A DNA stretch of 64,000 nucleotides from NCBI GenBank assembly GCA_046331565.1, contig JAXLQP010000005.1, positions 124,001 to 188,000 on the forward strand, in the 5' to 3' direction. Below, piece by piece: positions 41,226 through 50,198 of this stretch (its first letter is position 1; each line of letters begins with the position of its first letter). The translations under genes were made by a program, and so were the position numbers. Source of the DNA: DASRDU01 sp046331565 (GTDB taxonomy: Bacteria; Acidobacteriota; Blastocatellia; RBC074). Below the pieces are notes generated by a model, which worked only from the letters and a program-made list of their open reading frames with translations, was not told where the DNA came from and ran no database searches.

Positions 41226-42079
41226 TGCGGGCCATCTTCCTGCGGTGCGCTTTCGTGATGCTGACTCTTCCGGTATCGGCGCTGATAACCTGCGCCCAGG
41301 CGCCACCGGTTCTGATTCAACTGCCCCCGGCCTCTTCAGCAGCGAGCCGCCAGGCTGAGCCGAAGCGGACGGAAACGACCGCTCACAGTCAGGGCATCGA
41401 AGTTGAAACCAGATACGCTGCCGAAAGCCTGACCAGCGGGCTTGCGCCCTGGCAAAGTGTTTGTCTGAGGGTGACGAAACGCTTCAGTCCGCAGCAGGCT
41501 CTGTGGGTCGGCCTGAATAAGACCAGCCGGTTTGCGCTGACCGATCACGAAGCTCTGATCGGCTTTCATCAGCCGCTGAACAGTCGCTGGGCGACGCTGG
41601 TTGAACTGAGCGTCAGCCCGACGCATCGCGTGCTGCCGCAATGGTCTGCCCTGATTCAGGCCGAACGCCGTTTTGAGCGGGGCTGGGTGGTGCAGGCGGG
41701 GCTGCGGCAGAGTCAGTACAACACGACGCGGGCCAGCGTGCTGATCGGCTCGGTTGAATATTACCGGGGACACTGGCGCACGGCTTACAGCCAGTATGCC
41801 GGATGGCAGAAACAGGCGGGCCTCTCGGCCAGTCACCTGTTTCAGGAAAACTATTACTACGGCGAACGCAGTTCAGTTGGCCTGAGCGTGGCCCTGGGGC
41901 GCGAACTGACCAGTCTCGGCACACGCGGCGTGCTGACGACCAGAGTTCGCGGGGTTTCGATCAATGGCGCGCACTGGTTCAATGCGCGCTGGGCGTTCAA
42001 CTACAGTCTGACGCTGCACCGGCAGGGAGAACTTTACACACGGCGGGGAGGAAGCTTTGGGATTCAGTGGCGCTTCTGA
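41225..42079 (+). CDS. YaiO-family outer-membrane beta-barrel protein
   Basis: A 284-residue exported protein; AGGAG lies about 9 bp before ATG 41225. Signal peptide at residues about 1-24 (CAFVMLTLPVSALITCAQA). The mature part shows alternating aromatic/polar strands of an outer-membrane barrel (ALWVGLNKTSRFALTDHEAL, WVVQAGLRQSQYN, GSVEYYRGHWRTAYSQY) and ends in F (GGSFGIQWRF), as required for Bam insertion. The YaiO family neighbours glycosyltransferase genes in E. coli too (yaiP). It probably forms the outer-membrane exit or a secretin-like partner for the polymer made by the downstream glycosyltransferase. Confidence 0.82.
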   Translation: MRAIFLRCAFVMLTLPVSALITCAQAPPVLIQLPPASSAASRQAEPKRTETTAHSQGIEVETRYAAESLTSGLAPWQSVCLRVTKRFSPQQALWVGLNKTSRFALTDHEALIGFHQPLNSRWATLVELSVSPTHRVLPQWSALIQAERRFERGWVVQAGLRQSQYNTTRASVLIGSVEYYRGHWRTAYSQYAGWQKQAGLSASHLFQENYYYGERSSVGLSVALGRELTSLGTRGVLTTRVRGVSINGAHWFNARWAFNYSLTLHRQGELYTRRGGSFGIQWRF

Positions 42080-43118
42080 TCTGGCTGTCAGGCTGGCCTG
42101 GTGGTGCGGGCTGATGACTATCGCGCTGGCGCTGCTGCTGAGTTTGCAGCTTCTGGTGCTGCGCGTCCTGCTCTCAGTTCGGCAGTGGCGTGCGGCTTCG
42201 GTGCGGGCGACGTGGGAACCTGTGCTGATTGAAAGTCTGGAAAACCTGCCTGGCAGTTTGCCGCAGATTCATCGGCGCGACCGGCTGACGCTGCTCACGC
42301 TCTGGAATTACCTGCACGATTCGCTGCGCGATGAAGCTCAGGAACGGCTCAATCAGGTCGCCCGGATGGCACGGCTGGATGAGGCCGCGCGGCAGATGGC
42401 GCGATCCGGTGGCCTGCGCGAACGACTGATCGGCATCACCACGCTCGGCCAGTTGCGCGAGGCGTCAGAGTGGGCAATGTTGCAGCAGCTTGCGACTGAG
42501 GCTGACCCGGTGCTGTCGCTGGTGGCCGCGCGCGCACTGCTGCGAATTGACGGGCCGCGCACGATCAACCTGGTGATTCCGCTGATTGCCGCGCGCGCTG
42601 ACTGGTCATCGGCAGTGGTGGCCGTGATGCTCAGGCAGGCCGGGGCTGATCTGGTTTCGGAACCGCTGGCCAGGGGAGCGCTGAATGTTCCTGCGGCACA
42701 GTCCGCGCGGCTGCTGCGGTTTGGTGAAGTGGCGCACGCTGACGTGATGCTGCCCGTCGCGCGACAACTGATCACAGCGGCGCAGGATGGCGAAGTCATC
42801 ACGGCCTGCCTGCGGCTGCTGAGTGGCCCGGAAGATCTGGCGACGGCCCGGCATTTTCTGACTGATGCGCGGTGGCCGGTGCGCGTGCAGGCGGCCATTA
42901 CGCTGGGCCGGATCGGGGTCGAGGAAGATGAAGCGCAACTGACGGGCGCACTGCGGGACAGGGAATGGTGGGTGCGCTACCGGGCGGCGCAGGCGCTGGC
43001 GAGTCTGCCGTCAATGAATGCGCAGCGACTGGCAAAGCTGGCCGAGCATCTGCCACCGGGTTTTGAATTCGGGCGTGACAGCATCAGCCAGGTGCTGGCG
43101 GAAAGGCGCATCCGATGA
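42057..43118 (+). CDS. HEAT-repeat inner-membrane protein
   Basis: A 353-residue protein. The start is taken as TTG 42057, supported by a strong GGGGAGG about 6 bp upstream, giving a 23-bp overlap with the YaiO-type gene; ATG 42114 is an alternative. One N-terminal membrane helix (MTIALALLLSLQLLVLRVLL). The rest is an alpha-solenoid with HEAT/PBS-lyase-type repeats (PVLSLVAARALLRI, WPVRVQAAITLGRIG, WWVRYRAAQALASL). Such scaffolds bind proteins; here it would sit at the cytoplasmic or periplasmic face beside the glycosyltransferase, whose start overlaps its stop by 4 bp. Confidence 0.8.
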   Translation: MGFSGASDLAVRLAWWCGLMTIALALLLSLQLLVLRVLLSVRQWRAASVRATWEPVLIESLENLPGSLPQIHRRDRLTLLTLWNYLHDSLRDEAQERLNQVARMARLDEAARQMARSGGLRERLIGITTLGQLREASEWAMLQQLATEADPVLSLVAARALLRIDGPRTINLVIPLIAARADWSSAVVAVMLRQAGADLVSEPLARGALNVPAAQSARLLRFGEVAHADVMLPVARQLITAAQDGEVITACLRLLSGPEDLATARHFLTDARWPVRVQAAITLGRIGVEEDEAQLTGALRDREWWVRYRAAQALASLPSMNAQRLAKLAEHLPPGFEFGRDSISQVLAERRIR

Positions 43119-44545
43119 ATTTCGTTCTGCGCCTGACCGGCCTCACGCAATGGATTTTTCTGTGCTATTTCGTCGGCCTCAACCTCGTGTATCTGCTGCT
43201 GAACCTGCTGGCTTTTTTCAGTCTCGCGCGGACGACGAGGGAGCGTGTGCTGCATCATCTGCCGCAGGCACAGACCGGTTATGAGCCGCCGATCAGCATT
43301 CTGGTTCCGGCGCACAATGAAGCGCTGACCATTGCCGCTTCCATCCGGTCACTGCTGCAACTGAACTACCCGCAGTTTGAGATTATCGTGATCAATGACG
43401 GGTCAACAGACGAAACGCTGGAAACTCTGCAACGCGAATTTGCGCTGACGCCCTTCCCTGAAGCATTTCGCATTCGCCTGCGAACAAAGCCGGTGCGCAC
43501 GATTTACCATTCGGCGGCGTACCCGGAACTGCGCGTCATTGACAAGGAAAACGGCGGCAAGGCTGATGCGCTCAATACCGGTATCAATGGCGCGCGTTAT
43601 CCGCTGTTCTGCGGTCTTGATGCCGATTCAATCCTGCAGCGCGATTCGCTGCGGCTGGTCGTGCAGCCGTTTCTGGAAAACCCGGCCACCATCGCTGTGG
43701 GCGGACTCATTCGCCCCGCCAATGGCTGCGAGGTGTCAGGCGGCTTTCTGATGCGGGCCGGGCTGTCGCGCAATCCGCTGGTGCTGTTTCAGATTGTCGA
43801 GTATTTGCGGGCCTTTCTGTTCGGGCGGCAGGGATGGTCGCCGCTCAATGCGATGATGGTGATTTCAGGCGCGTTCGGCGTCTTTCGCAAGGAGACGGTG
43901 ATTGCTGCCGGGGGCTATCGCCACGACACGATAGGCGAAGACATGGAACTGGTCGTGCGGCTGCATCGGCTGATGCGCGTGGCCGGACAGCCTTACCGCA
44001 TTACGTTTCTGGCTGATCCCGTCTGCTGGACGGAAGCGCCGGAATCATTGCGCGTCCTCAAAAGCCAGCGCGTGCGCTGGCAGCGCGGACTGGCCGACAG
44101 TCTGCTGATGAACAGTCAGTTGTTGTTTCACCAGCGCGGCGGCGCGGTCGGCTGGCTGGCGTTTCCGTTCATGCTGATTTTTGAATGGCTCGGCCCGGCG
44201 CTTGAAATCACGGGTCTGGCGCTGATGCTGCTGACGCTGATGTGCGGCATCATTTCGGGGCAGGCGTTTGCCGCCTTTATGCTGCTCGCCATCGGATGCG
44301 GCATTCTGTTTTCGATCACGGCCCTGCTGCTTGAGGAAATGTCCTTTCATACTTACCCGCGCGCCAGGCATCTGCTGCTGCTGCTCGCAGCGGCGATTCT
44401 GGAAAATTTCGGCTATCGTCAGCTTGTTTCCCTGTGGCGGCTCATCGGTCTCTGGAAGTGGCTGACCGGAGGCCGGGTCGGCTGGGGCGAAATGACGCGC
44501 ACCGCTTCCTGGCAGCGTGACACTGTCCGCAGCTCGCAGACCTGA
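43115..44545 (+). CDS. Processive family-2 glycosyltransferase, membrane bound
   Basis: A 476-residue GT2 enzyme of the cellulose/chitin/PgaC synthase type. An N-terminal helix (WIFLCYFVGLNLVYLLLNLL) precedes the catalytic domain: ISILVPAHNEA, INDGSTDET (first Asp), NGGKADALN, CGLDADS (DxD metal site), GEDMELV (general base, ED motif) and QRVRWQRG (QxxRW, the mark of processive enzymes). Three or four C-terminal helices form the export channel (FEWLGPALEITGLALMLLTL and following). ATG 43115 overlaps the upstream stop as ATGA. The product is a beta-linked extracellular polysaccharide; the sugar cannot be named from sequence. No PilZ domain is present, so control by cyclic-di-GMP is not evident. 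Confidence 0.92.
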   Translation: MNFVLRLTGLTQWIFLCYFVGLNLVYLLLNLLAFFSLARTTRERVLHHLPQAQTGYEPPISILVPAHNEALTIAASIRSLLQLNYPQFEIIVINDGSTDETLETLQREFALTPFPEAFRIRLRTKPVRTIYHSAAYPELRVIDKENGGKADALNTGINGARYPLFCGLDADSILQRDSLRLVVQPFLENPATIAVGGLIRPANGCEVSGGFLMRAGLSRNPLVLFQIVEYLRAFLFGRQGWSPLNAMMVISGAFGVFRKETVIAAGGYRHDTIGEDMELVVRLHRLMRVAGQPYRITFLADPVCWTEAPESLRVLKSQRVRWQRGLADSLLMNSQLLFHQRGGAVGWLAFPFMLIFEWLGPALEITGLALMLLTLMCGIISGQAFAAFMLLAIGCGILFSITALLLEEMSFHTYPRARHLLLLLAAAILENFGYRQLVSLWRLIGLWKWLTGGRVGWGEMTRTASWQRDTVRSSQT

Positions 44546-44605
44546 TGAACTCAGCCCCTCACAATCAACCCGCCTGCGGTCGGCTCCCGCTCCGGTAATC
44601 ACGAT

Positions 44606-47600
44606 ATGGCCATGATGAAAGTACAAGAGACTGAAGAAAGTCATCTCTCAACCAGCGCGCAGGAGATGGCAGACTTTTTTGATAATGCAGCGGTCGGACT
44701 GCACCAGCTCAGTGCAGAAGGGCGCATCATGCGGGTTAACGAAGCCGAACTGCTGATGCTCGGTTATGCCCGTGATGAATACATCGGGCGGCACATCGCC
44801 GAATTTCACGCTGACCCGGAGCGGATTGATGACCTGCTGCGGCGACTCTCGGCGGGCGAGACGCTGCACGACTGCGAAGCCCGAATGCGCTGTCGTGACG
44901 GCTCGCTCAAACACGTCCTGATCAGTTCGAATGTGAAGTGGGAGGGTGGGCAGTTCAGGTATACGCGCTGCATCACCCGCGACATCACCGCGCAGCGACA
45001 GGCCGGAGAGTTGCAGGCCCGGCGGGCGCGACAGATGGCGTTGCAGCGTGATGTGAATCTGGCCCTGGCCGGGAATGAGGCGCTGGCCGCGACGCTGCGC
45101 GATTGTGCCGAAGCTGTCGTGCGTCACCTTGATGCCGCCTTTGCACGCATCTGGACGCTCAATAAAACCGACGATCTGCTGGAATTGCAGGCCAGCGCCG
45201 GGCTTTACACTCACCTTGACGGCGCACACGCCCGCATTCCCGTCGGGAGGCTGAAGATCGGACAGATCGCCCGCGAACAACAACCGCACCTGACCAACGA
45301 TGTGCAGCACGACCCGCGCGTAAGTGACCATGAATGGGCGCGGCGTGAAGGGCTGACCGCTTTTGCCGGGTATCCGTTACTGATTGAAGACCGTCTGGTG
45401 GGCGTGCTGGCGATCTTTGCCCGCCAGGCGCTGACGCCGGACACGCTCGAAGCGCTGGCTTCAGTCAGCAGCGCCATTGCCCAGGGCATTGAACGCCGCG
45501 TGGCTGAGCAGGCGCTGCGGCTGAGCCAGGCGCAGATTACCGGCATCATCCAGTCAGCCATGGATGCCATCATCACGGTGGATGCAACGCAGCGCATCAC
45601 GGTTTTCAATGCGGCGGCAGAGCGAATGTTTGAGTGCCCGGCGACAGCCGCCATCGGGGAGTCGCTGGATCGCTTTCTGCCGGAACGTTACCGGCAGTTT
45701 CATCAGCGGCATATTGAGGAATTTGGCCGCGCCCGGATTTCGCGGCGTTCGATGGGTCAACTCGGCGCGGTTTATGGTCTGCGTGCCAGCGGAGAGGAAT
45801 TTCCGGTCGAGGCTTCAATTTCGCAGCTTGAGGTCAGTGACCAGAGATTTTACACCGTCATTCTGCGCGACATCAGCGAGCGGCGGCAGGCTGAGGAAAG
45901 GCTGCGCGCGTCAGAAGAAAGTTTCTCGAAACTCTTTCATTCCAGCCCCAGTGCCATGAGCAGCCAGCGACTGAACGATCTGACTTACCTCAACGTCAAT
46001 GATCGCTGGCTGCAGATGACCGGCCTGACGAGGGAGGAAGTCATTGGCAGGCCGGTCGCTGAAGTTGAAAGCTGGGTGGTGCCGGAACTGCGCCAGCAAA
46101 CTCACCGGTGCCTGCTGGCCGGAGAAACAGTGCGCAATCTGGAAGTGCCGCTGCGTCACCGTTCAGGCGCTGAAGTAACCGGCCTCGTCTCAACCGAACT
46201 GATTGAAGCGGGCGGCGAAACTTATGTGCTGGGAACGATGCAGGACATTACAGAGCGCAAGCGCATGGAGCAGGAACTGGCGCAGACACGCGATGCCGCG
46301 CTCGAATCAGCCCGCCTGAAATCAGAGTTTCTGGCCAATATGTCCCACGAAATCCGCACTCCGATGAATGGCGTCATCGGGATGACCGGGTTGCTGCTGG
46401 GAACGGATTTATCCGCCGAACAGCGTGATTATGTCGAGACGATTCAGACGAGCAGCGAGGTTCTGCTGAATATCATCAACGACATTCTGGATTTTTCAAA
46501 AATCGAAGCGGGCAAGCTGCATTTCGAGGAGGCTGATTTTGATCTGCGTCACACGGTTGAAAGCGTGGCTGAACTGCTGGCCGAACCAGCCCGGCGCAAA
46601 CGGCTTGACCTGGCCGCGCTGGTTGAGAGCGATGTGCCGCTGGCCTTGCGTGGTGATCCGGGCCGGTTGCGGCAGGTTCTGACCAATCTTGTCGGCAATG
46701 CAGTCAAGTTTACTGAAGGCGGTGAAGTCGTTGTTCGGGTCAGGCGTCTGAGCGAAACCGACCGTCAGGCGGCACTGCACTTCTCGATTACTGATACCGG
46801 CATCGGCATTTCGCCTGAAGCGCAGCGCCATCTTTTTCAGGCCTTCACGCAGGCGGATGGCTCAATCACGCGGCGGTACGGCGGCACGGGGCTGGGCCTG
46901 GCGATTTGCAGGCAACTGGTCGAAATGATGGGTGGTCAGATCGGTGTTGAGAGTACGCCCGGCAAAGGTTCGACGTTCTGGTTTACCGCGAGTCTGGACA
47001 AGCAGGCGGCGGAAGCGCAATCACTGGTTGTGCCGCACGCTGACCTGCGCGGATTGCGGCTGCTGATTGTGGATCAGCACGCCAGCAGCCGCCGGATTCT
47101 GGCGCATCAGGCAGCGGCCTGGGGCTTGCGCGTCACTGAGGCTGAAGATGCCCTGAGCGCGCTGACTCTGCTACAGGCCGCAACTCAGTGCGGCGAGCCG
47201 TTTGAGATAGCGGTTCTGGATTCGCTGCTGTCCGGGACAGACGGATTTGATCTCGCCCGCCGGATCAAAACCGACAAGCGACTCGCGCAGATCAGGCTGA
47301 TTATGCTGACTTCGTTCGGGCAGCGCGGTCACAGCGAGACTGCCCGTGAGGCCGGGCTGGCGGCCTACCTCACCAGACCGGTGCGCGAATCTGATTTTCT
47401 GAACTGCCTGGCCGCTGTCCTGAACGAGCCGCCCGCCGGAACCACACCGGCCAGACTCATTACCCGCCATACGCTTGAAGAAGCCCGACAGCGCACGCGC
47501 GCGCGCATTCTGATTGCCGAAGACAATCCGGTTAACCAGAAAGTGGTGCGACAGCAGCTCAAACGGCTTGGTTACGAGTGTGACATGGTGTCCAATGGTC

Positions 47601-48325
47601 AGGAGGCGCTCAAGGCGCTGACGCATCACACTTATGCGCTGGTGCTGATGGATTGCCAGATGCCGTTGATGGACGGACTGGCGGCAACCATCGAGATTCG
47701 CCGTCGTGAAGGTCAGACGCGCCGACTGCCGATCATTGCTCTGACAGCCAGCGCAATGCAGGGCGAGCGCGAAAAATGTCTCGCCGCCGGAATGGATGAT
47801 TATCTGAGCAAGCCCTTCAAACAGGACGAACTGGCCACCCTCATCGCCCGCTGGATCAATCCGTCTGAAGCGCCGCCGGGCAGCAGCCACCACCATCAGC
47901 AACTCGCCGCGCCATCCGCAGCGTCCGTGACAATCAACAGTCAGGTCGCCCGGCGGCTGGCCGAGTTGTGCCGGGTCTGTGGCGCCGGGATGGTGACCGA
48001 ATTCATTGAAATTTTTCTGCCCGACACTGAACAACGCCTGGCCCGGTTGCGTGAACTGGCGAAAAATCCCGATGGCCGGAATCTGGACAGAGCGGCGCAT
48101 TCGCTGAAGGGTTCGTGCAGCAACTTCGGTGCGCAGGCGATGATGAGTCTCTGCCGGGAACTGGAAGAGGCCGCAGAAAAAAGTTTATTCGAGCAGGTTC
48201 CGGTGCTGGTGGCCCGCCTGGAAGATGAGTTTCGCTCATTGCGCACCGTCCTTGAAGACTGGGCCGCAGCACAGCGCGGAGGCGCGGGAACGGAGACCGA
48301 ACCTGAGCCTCTGAATCAGAGCTGA
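44606..48325 (+). CDS. Hybrid sensor kinase: PAS-GAF-PAS-PAS-HisKA-HATPase-REC-REC-HPt
   Basis: A 1239-residue multistep phosphorelay kinase without membrane helices. PAS 1 (about 20-135), GAF (about 155-300), PAS 2 (about 310-430), PAS 3 (about 435-555), HisKA with His581 in NMSHEIRTPMNGVIGM, HATPase (GTGLGLAICRQLVEMMGG). Receiver 1 is degenerate: VDQHASS replaces the acidic pocket, though Asp872 remains. Receiver 2 is intact (IAEDNPVNQ, Asp1016 in VLMDCQMPLMDG, LSKPF). HPt has His1165 in AAHSLKGSCSNFG. This is the BarA-like layout, His to Asp to His, able to pass phosphate to a separate receiver such as the one at 40836-41225. It starts 60 bp after the glycosyltransferase and probably belongs to the same transcript. 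Confidence 0.93.
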   Translation: MAMMKVQETEESHLSTSAQEMADFFDNAAVGLHQLSAEGRIMRVNEAELLMLGYARDEYIGRHIAEFHADPERIDDLLRRLSAGETLHDCEARMRCRDGSLKHVLISSNVKWEGGQFRYTRCITRDITAQRQAGELQARRARQMALQRDVNLALAGNEALAATLRDCAEAVVRHLDAAFARIWTLNKTDDLLELQASAGLYTHLDGAHARIPVGRLKIGQIAREQQPHLTNDVQHDPRVSDHEWARREGLTAFAGYPLLIEDRLVGVLAIFARQALTPDTLEALASVSSAIAQGIERRVAEQALRLSQAQITGIIQSAMDAIITVDATQRITVFNAAAERMFECPATAAIGESLDRFLPERYRQFHQRHIEEFGRARISRRSMGQLGAVYGLRASGEEFPVEASISQLEVSDQRFYTVILRDISERRQAEERLRASEESFSKLFHSSPSAMSSQRLNDLTYLNVNDRWLQMTGLTREEVIGRPVAEVESWVVPELRQQTHRCLLAGETVRNLEVPLRHRSGAEVTGLVSTELIEAGGETYVLGTMQDITERKRMEQELAQTRDAALESARLKSEFLANMSHEIRTPMNGVIGMTGLLLGTDLSAEQRDYVETIQTSSEVLLNIINDILDFSKIEAGKLHFEEADFDLRHTVESVAELLAEPARRKRLDLAALVESDVPLALRGDPGRLRQVLTNLVGNAVKFTEGGEVVVRVRRLSETDRQAALHFSITDTGIGISPEAQRHLFQAFTQADGSITRRYGGTGLGLAICRQLVEMMGGQIGVESTPGKGSTFWFTASLDKQAAEAQSLVVPHADLRGLRLLIVDQHASSRRILAHQAAAWGLRVTEAEDALSALTLLQAATQCGEPFEIAVLDSLLSGTDGFDLARRIKTDKRLAQIRLIMLTSFGQRGHSETAREAGLAAYLTRPVRESDFLNCLAAVLNEPPAGTTPARLITRHTLEEARQRTRARILIAEDNPVNQKVVRQQLKRLGYECDMVSNGQEALKALTHHTYALVLMDCQMPLMDGLAATIEIRRREGQTRRLPIIALTASAMQGEREKCLAAGMDDYLSKPFKQDELATLIARWINPSEAPPGSSHHHQQLAAPSAASVTINSQVARRLAELCRVCGAGMVTEFIEIFLPDTEQRLARLRELAKNPDGRNLDRAAHSLKGSCSNFGAQAMMSLCRELEEAAEKSLFEQVPVLVARLEDEFRSLRTVLEDWAAAQRGGAGTETEPEPLNQS

Positions 48326-48339
48326 AACCGGTTCTGCTT

Positions 48340-48444
48340 TCTGCTTCGAGTGGCCGCAGCAGCCTGATCAGGCAGGGTCAGGTCGCCGTGCAATTGACTG
48401 TGGATGGCCGGACGGCCAACACTGTGCAGGTCACAATCAAATGA
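48340..48444 (+). pseudogene. C-terminal relic of a TIGR03437-like surface protein
   Basis: A 34-codon frame without a start reads SSLIRQGQVAVQLTVDGRTA then NTVQVTIK and a stop. This matches, from memory of the family, the closing strand of the acidobacterial TIGR03437 domain (S-L-I-G-R-G-x-V-x-V-x-L-T-V-D-G...N-T-V-x-V-x-I-K). The rest of the protein is gone; the sequence directly upstream is the end of the hybrid kinase. Confidence 0.6.
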
Positions 48445-48488
48445 GAGGAGGAGCGGCGTTCGACTTGTGGAAGTCAGCCGGTTGAGAC

Positions 48489-49511
48489 ATGCACATCAGA
48501 TTCGGACTGGCGCTTGATTTCTGGAGCGCGACACAACCTTTTGCCCGGCGGCTCGATGATTACGCCGGATTGCTGAAACTGGCTGAAGGTTATGGCTTCA
48601 ATTCGGTGTGGGCGGGTGAGAATCGCCCGGTCAGGGCTGAAGCGGGGCACGTGCCTTCGCCGTTTCCGGCGCTGGCGGCGCTCGCGCGCAGCACTTCGCT
48701 GCAACTCGGCACCGGGGTGGCGCTCGTCACGCTGCAACATCCGCTGCAACTGGCTTATGACGCCGTGATGCTCGATCACCTGACGGGCGGGCGGTTTATT
48801 CTCGGCGCCGGACTGGGCGCGCCGCAGGTGATGAAACGTTACGGCGTCAATCCTGACGATTCGGCGGAGTTGATGGATGAACTGCTCGCGTCTCTGAAAG
48901 CGATGTGGTCAGGCGCGGATAAGTTTGAAGGCCGCCTGATCAGCATTCGCGGCAAAGTGCTGCCTGAACCTTTCACGCCCGGAGGCCCGCCGGTCCTCGT
49001 CGCGGGCAAAGTGAAGCGTTCAGCCGAACGGGCGGCTGAATTCGGAGCCGGGTGGTACGGCGCAACGCAGTATCATTTCGCGCTGATCGAAAAACAGGCG
49101 GCGCGCTATCGTGAAAAGCTGATCGCGCTCGGTAAAAATCCTGATGCCGGAATTGTTGCCGTCAATCGCACCACCTTCGTCGCTGAAACCGATGAACAGG
49201 CGCGGCGCGAAGGCGAGCCTTATGTCAGCAGCGTGCTGAATGCTTATGGTTCATTCGGCGCAATCACAGATGCCGAGGGTCATCCGCTGCCGCCGGGCAC
49301 AAACTATTTTGCAGCGACCGGCGATGAACAGTATTTCTGCGGCAGCCCGGAAACAGTGCTGGCGAGCATTCAGAAATATGTCGCCGCCGGAGTGAATCAG
49401 TTCAACCTGCGCATCAGCATGGCTGAGATGCCGATTGCGCTGGCTGAACGAACCATCAGGCTGATCGGTGAACGAATCATTCCACACTTCAATGGTCAGA
49501 CTGCCGGGTAA
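48489..49511 (+). CDS. Luciferase-like (LLM) flavin-dependent oxidoreductase
   Basis: A 340-residue TIM-barrel flavoenzyme of the bacterial luciferase superfamily. Marks: FGLALDFW at strand 1, LAEGYGFNSVWAGEN, TSLQLGTGVALVTLQHPLQL (flavin-binding part with the usual cis-peptide region), DHLTGGRFILGAGLGAP, and GGPPVLVAGKVKRSAERAAE. A C-terminal segment (FCGSPETVLASIQKYVAAGV) closes the barrel. Whether it uses FMN or F420 cannot be told; the G-x-G-x-P-x-E pattern of F420-dependent members is not decisive here. Start ATG 48489 has no strong ribosome-binding site. It is a single gene, ended by a very strong hairpin. Confidence 0.88.
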   Translation: MHIRFGLALDFWSATQPFARRLDDYAGLLKLAEGYGFNSVWAGENRPVRAEAGHVPSPFPALAALARSTSLQLGTGVALVTLQHPLQLAYDAVMLDHLTGGRFILGAGLGAPQVMKRYGVNPDDSAELMDELLASLKAMWSGADKFEGRLISIRGKVLPEPFTPGGPPVLVAGKVKRSAERAAEFGAGWYGATQYHFALIEKQAARYREKLIALGKNPDAGIVAVNRTTFVAETDEQARREGEPYVSSVLNAYGSFGAITDAEGHPLPPGTNYFAATGDEQYFCGSPETVLASIQKYVAAGVNQFNLRISMAEMPIALAERTIRLIGERIIPHFNGQTAG

Positions 49512-49539
49512 CAATTCCTTCCGTGAATAATCTGCTGAA

Positions 49540-49575
49540 CCTGATTCCTGTTTGATCAGACAAACAGGAATCAGG
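49540..49575 (+). terminator. Perfect 15-bp hairpin after the oxidoreductase gene
   Basis: CCTGATTCCTGTTTG and CAAACAGGAATCAGG pair exactly around a 6-nt loop (ATCAGA), 28 bp past the stop. There is no U-run; it may end transcripts from both sides. Confidence 0.55.
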
Positions 49576-49602
49576 ATTCAGGATTCAGGATTCAGGATTC
49601 AG
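49571..49602. repeat. Heptamer tandem repeat (TCAGGAT)
   Basis: Four exact copies of TCAGGAT and a partial fifth follow the hairpin and overlap its right arm. It is a simple-sequence tract able to change length by slippage. Confidence 0.85.
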
Positions 49603-49613
49603 TCAGACAGCGT

Positions 49614-50198
49614 TCACTTACCGTCGCGGGTCGCAAAGACCTGGGTGAAATAGACCCGGCCAGCTTCGCTGACGGCGACGCCGATGCCGCTTTCGACGAG
49701 GCTGCGGTTGAGAATGTTTTTGCGGTGGCCGGGTGAATTCATCCAGCCTTCGACGGCGGCGGCGACTGGATCTTCGTAGCCGCGATTGTAGGCGATGTTT
49801 TCGGCGATGCGCTGCCAGTTGCTGATGCCGTGTCTGGCAAAGCGATGGCGCAGGTCTTTGCCTTCGGGACTCTGGTGAGCGAAGTAATCACGCTCGACCA
49901 TATCCTGGCTGTGTTCGCGCGCTACGGTACTCAGGTCGGGAGCGAATCTGAGCGGCGCGAGTCCGGCGGCGGCGCGCAGGCGATTGACTGCGGCAAAGGC
50001 GCGTTCTTCAAGGTCATCGGCTTTGTAAACCAGCGGGTGAAGAGATTCGGTTCCTGAAGTTTTCGCATCGGCAGATTTGAGATTCGAACCTGTTTCAGCG
50101 TGCAGCGCAGCCGTTCCGGCCTGGCAGGTCAAAGCAATCGAAAGAGCCAGAAACAGCGCGCCGCCGCGCCTGAAGGAGCAGACAAAAATACCAGACAT
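49614..50198 (-). CDS. Secreted CAP-domain (SCP/PR1) protein
   Basis: A 194-residue exported protein; ATG 50198 has GGGGGA nearby. Signal peptide at about 8-32 (ALFLALSIALTCQAGTAALH). The CAP domain (about 65-190) contains VNRLRAAAGLAPLRFAPDLS, HSQDMVERDYFAHQSPEGKD, AENIAYN, and GWMNSPGHRKNILNRSLVES. The His and Glu of these motifs form the conserved CAP cleft. Bacterial CAP proteins of this form are extracellular with unclear function; some bind lipid or metal. It is a single gene opposed to the oxidoreductase. Confidence 0.92.
   Translation of the reverse strand: MSGIFVCSFRRGGALFLALSIALTCQAGTAALHAETGSNLKSADAKTSGTESLHPLVYKADDLEERAFAAVNRLRAAAGLAPLRFAPDLSTVAREHSQDMVERDYFAHQSPEGKDLRHRFARHGISNWQRIAENIAYNRGYEDPVAAAVEGWMNSPGHRKNILNRSLVESGIGVAVSEAGRVYFTQVFATRDGK

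Noticed and set aside
47171..48100. A 309-codon open frame on the minus strand
   Set aside because: Antisense to the receivers and HPt of the BarA-like kinase; no domain or ribosome-binding site.
49571..49602. CRISPR-like array
   Set aside because: The repeat unit is 7 bp without spacers; it is a simple tandem repeat.
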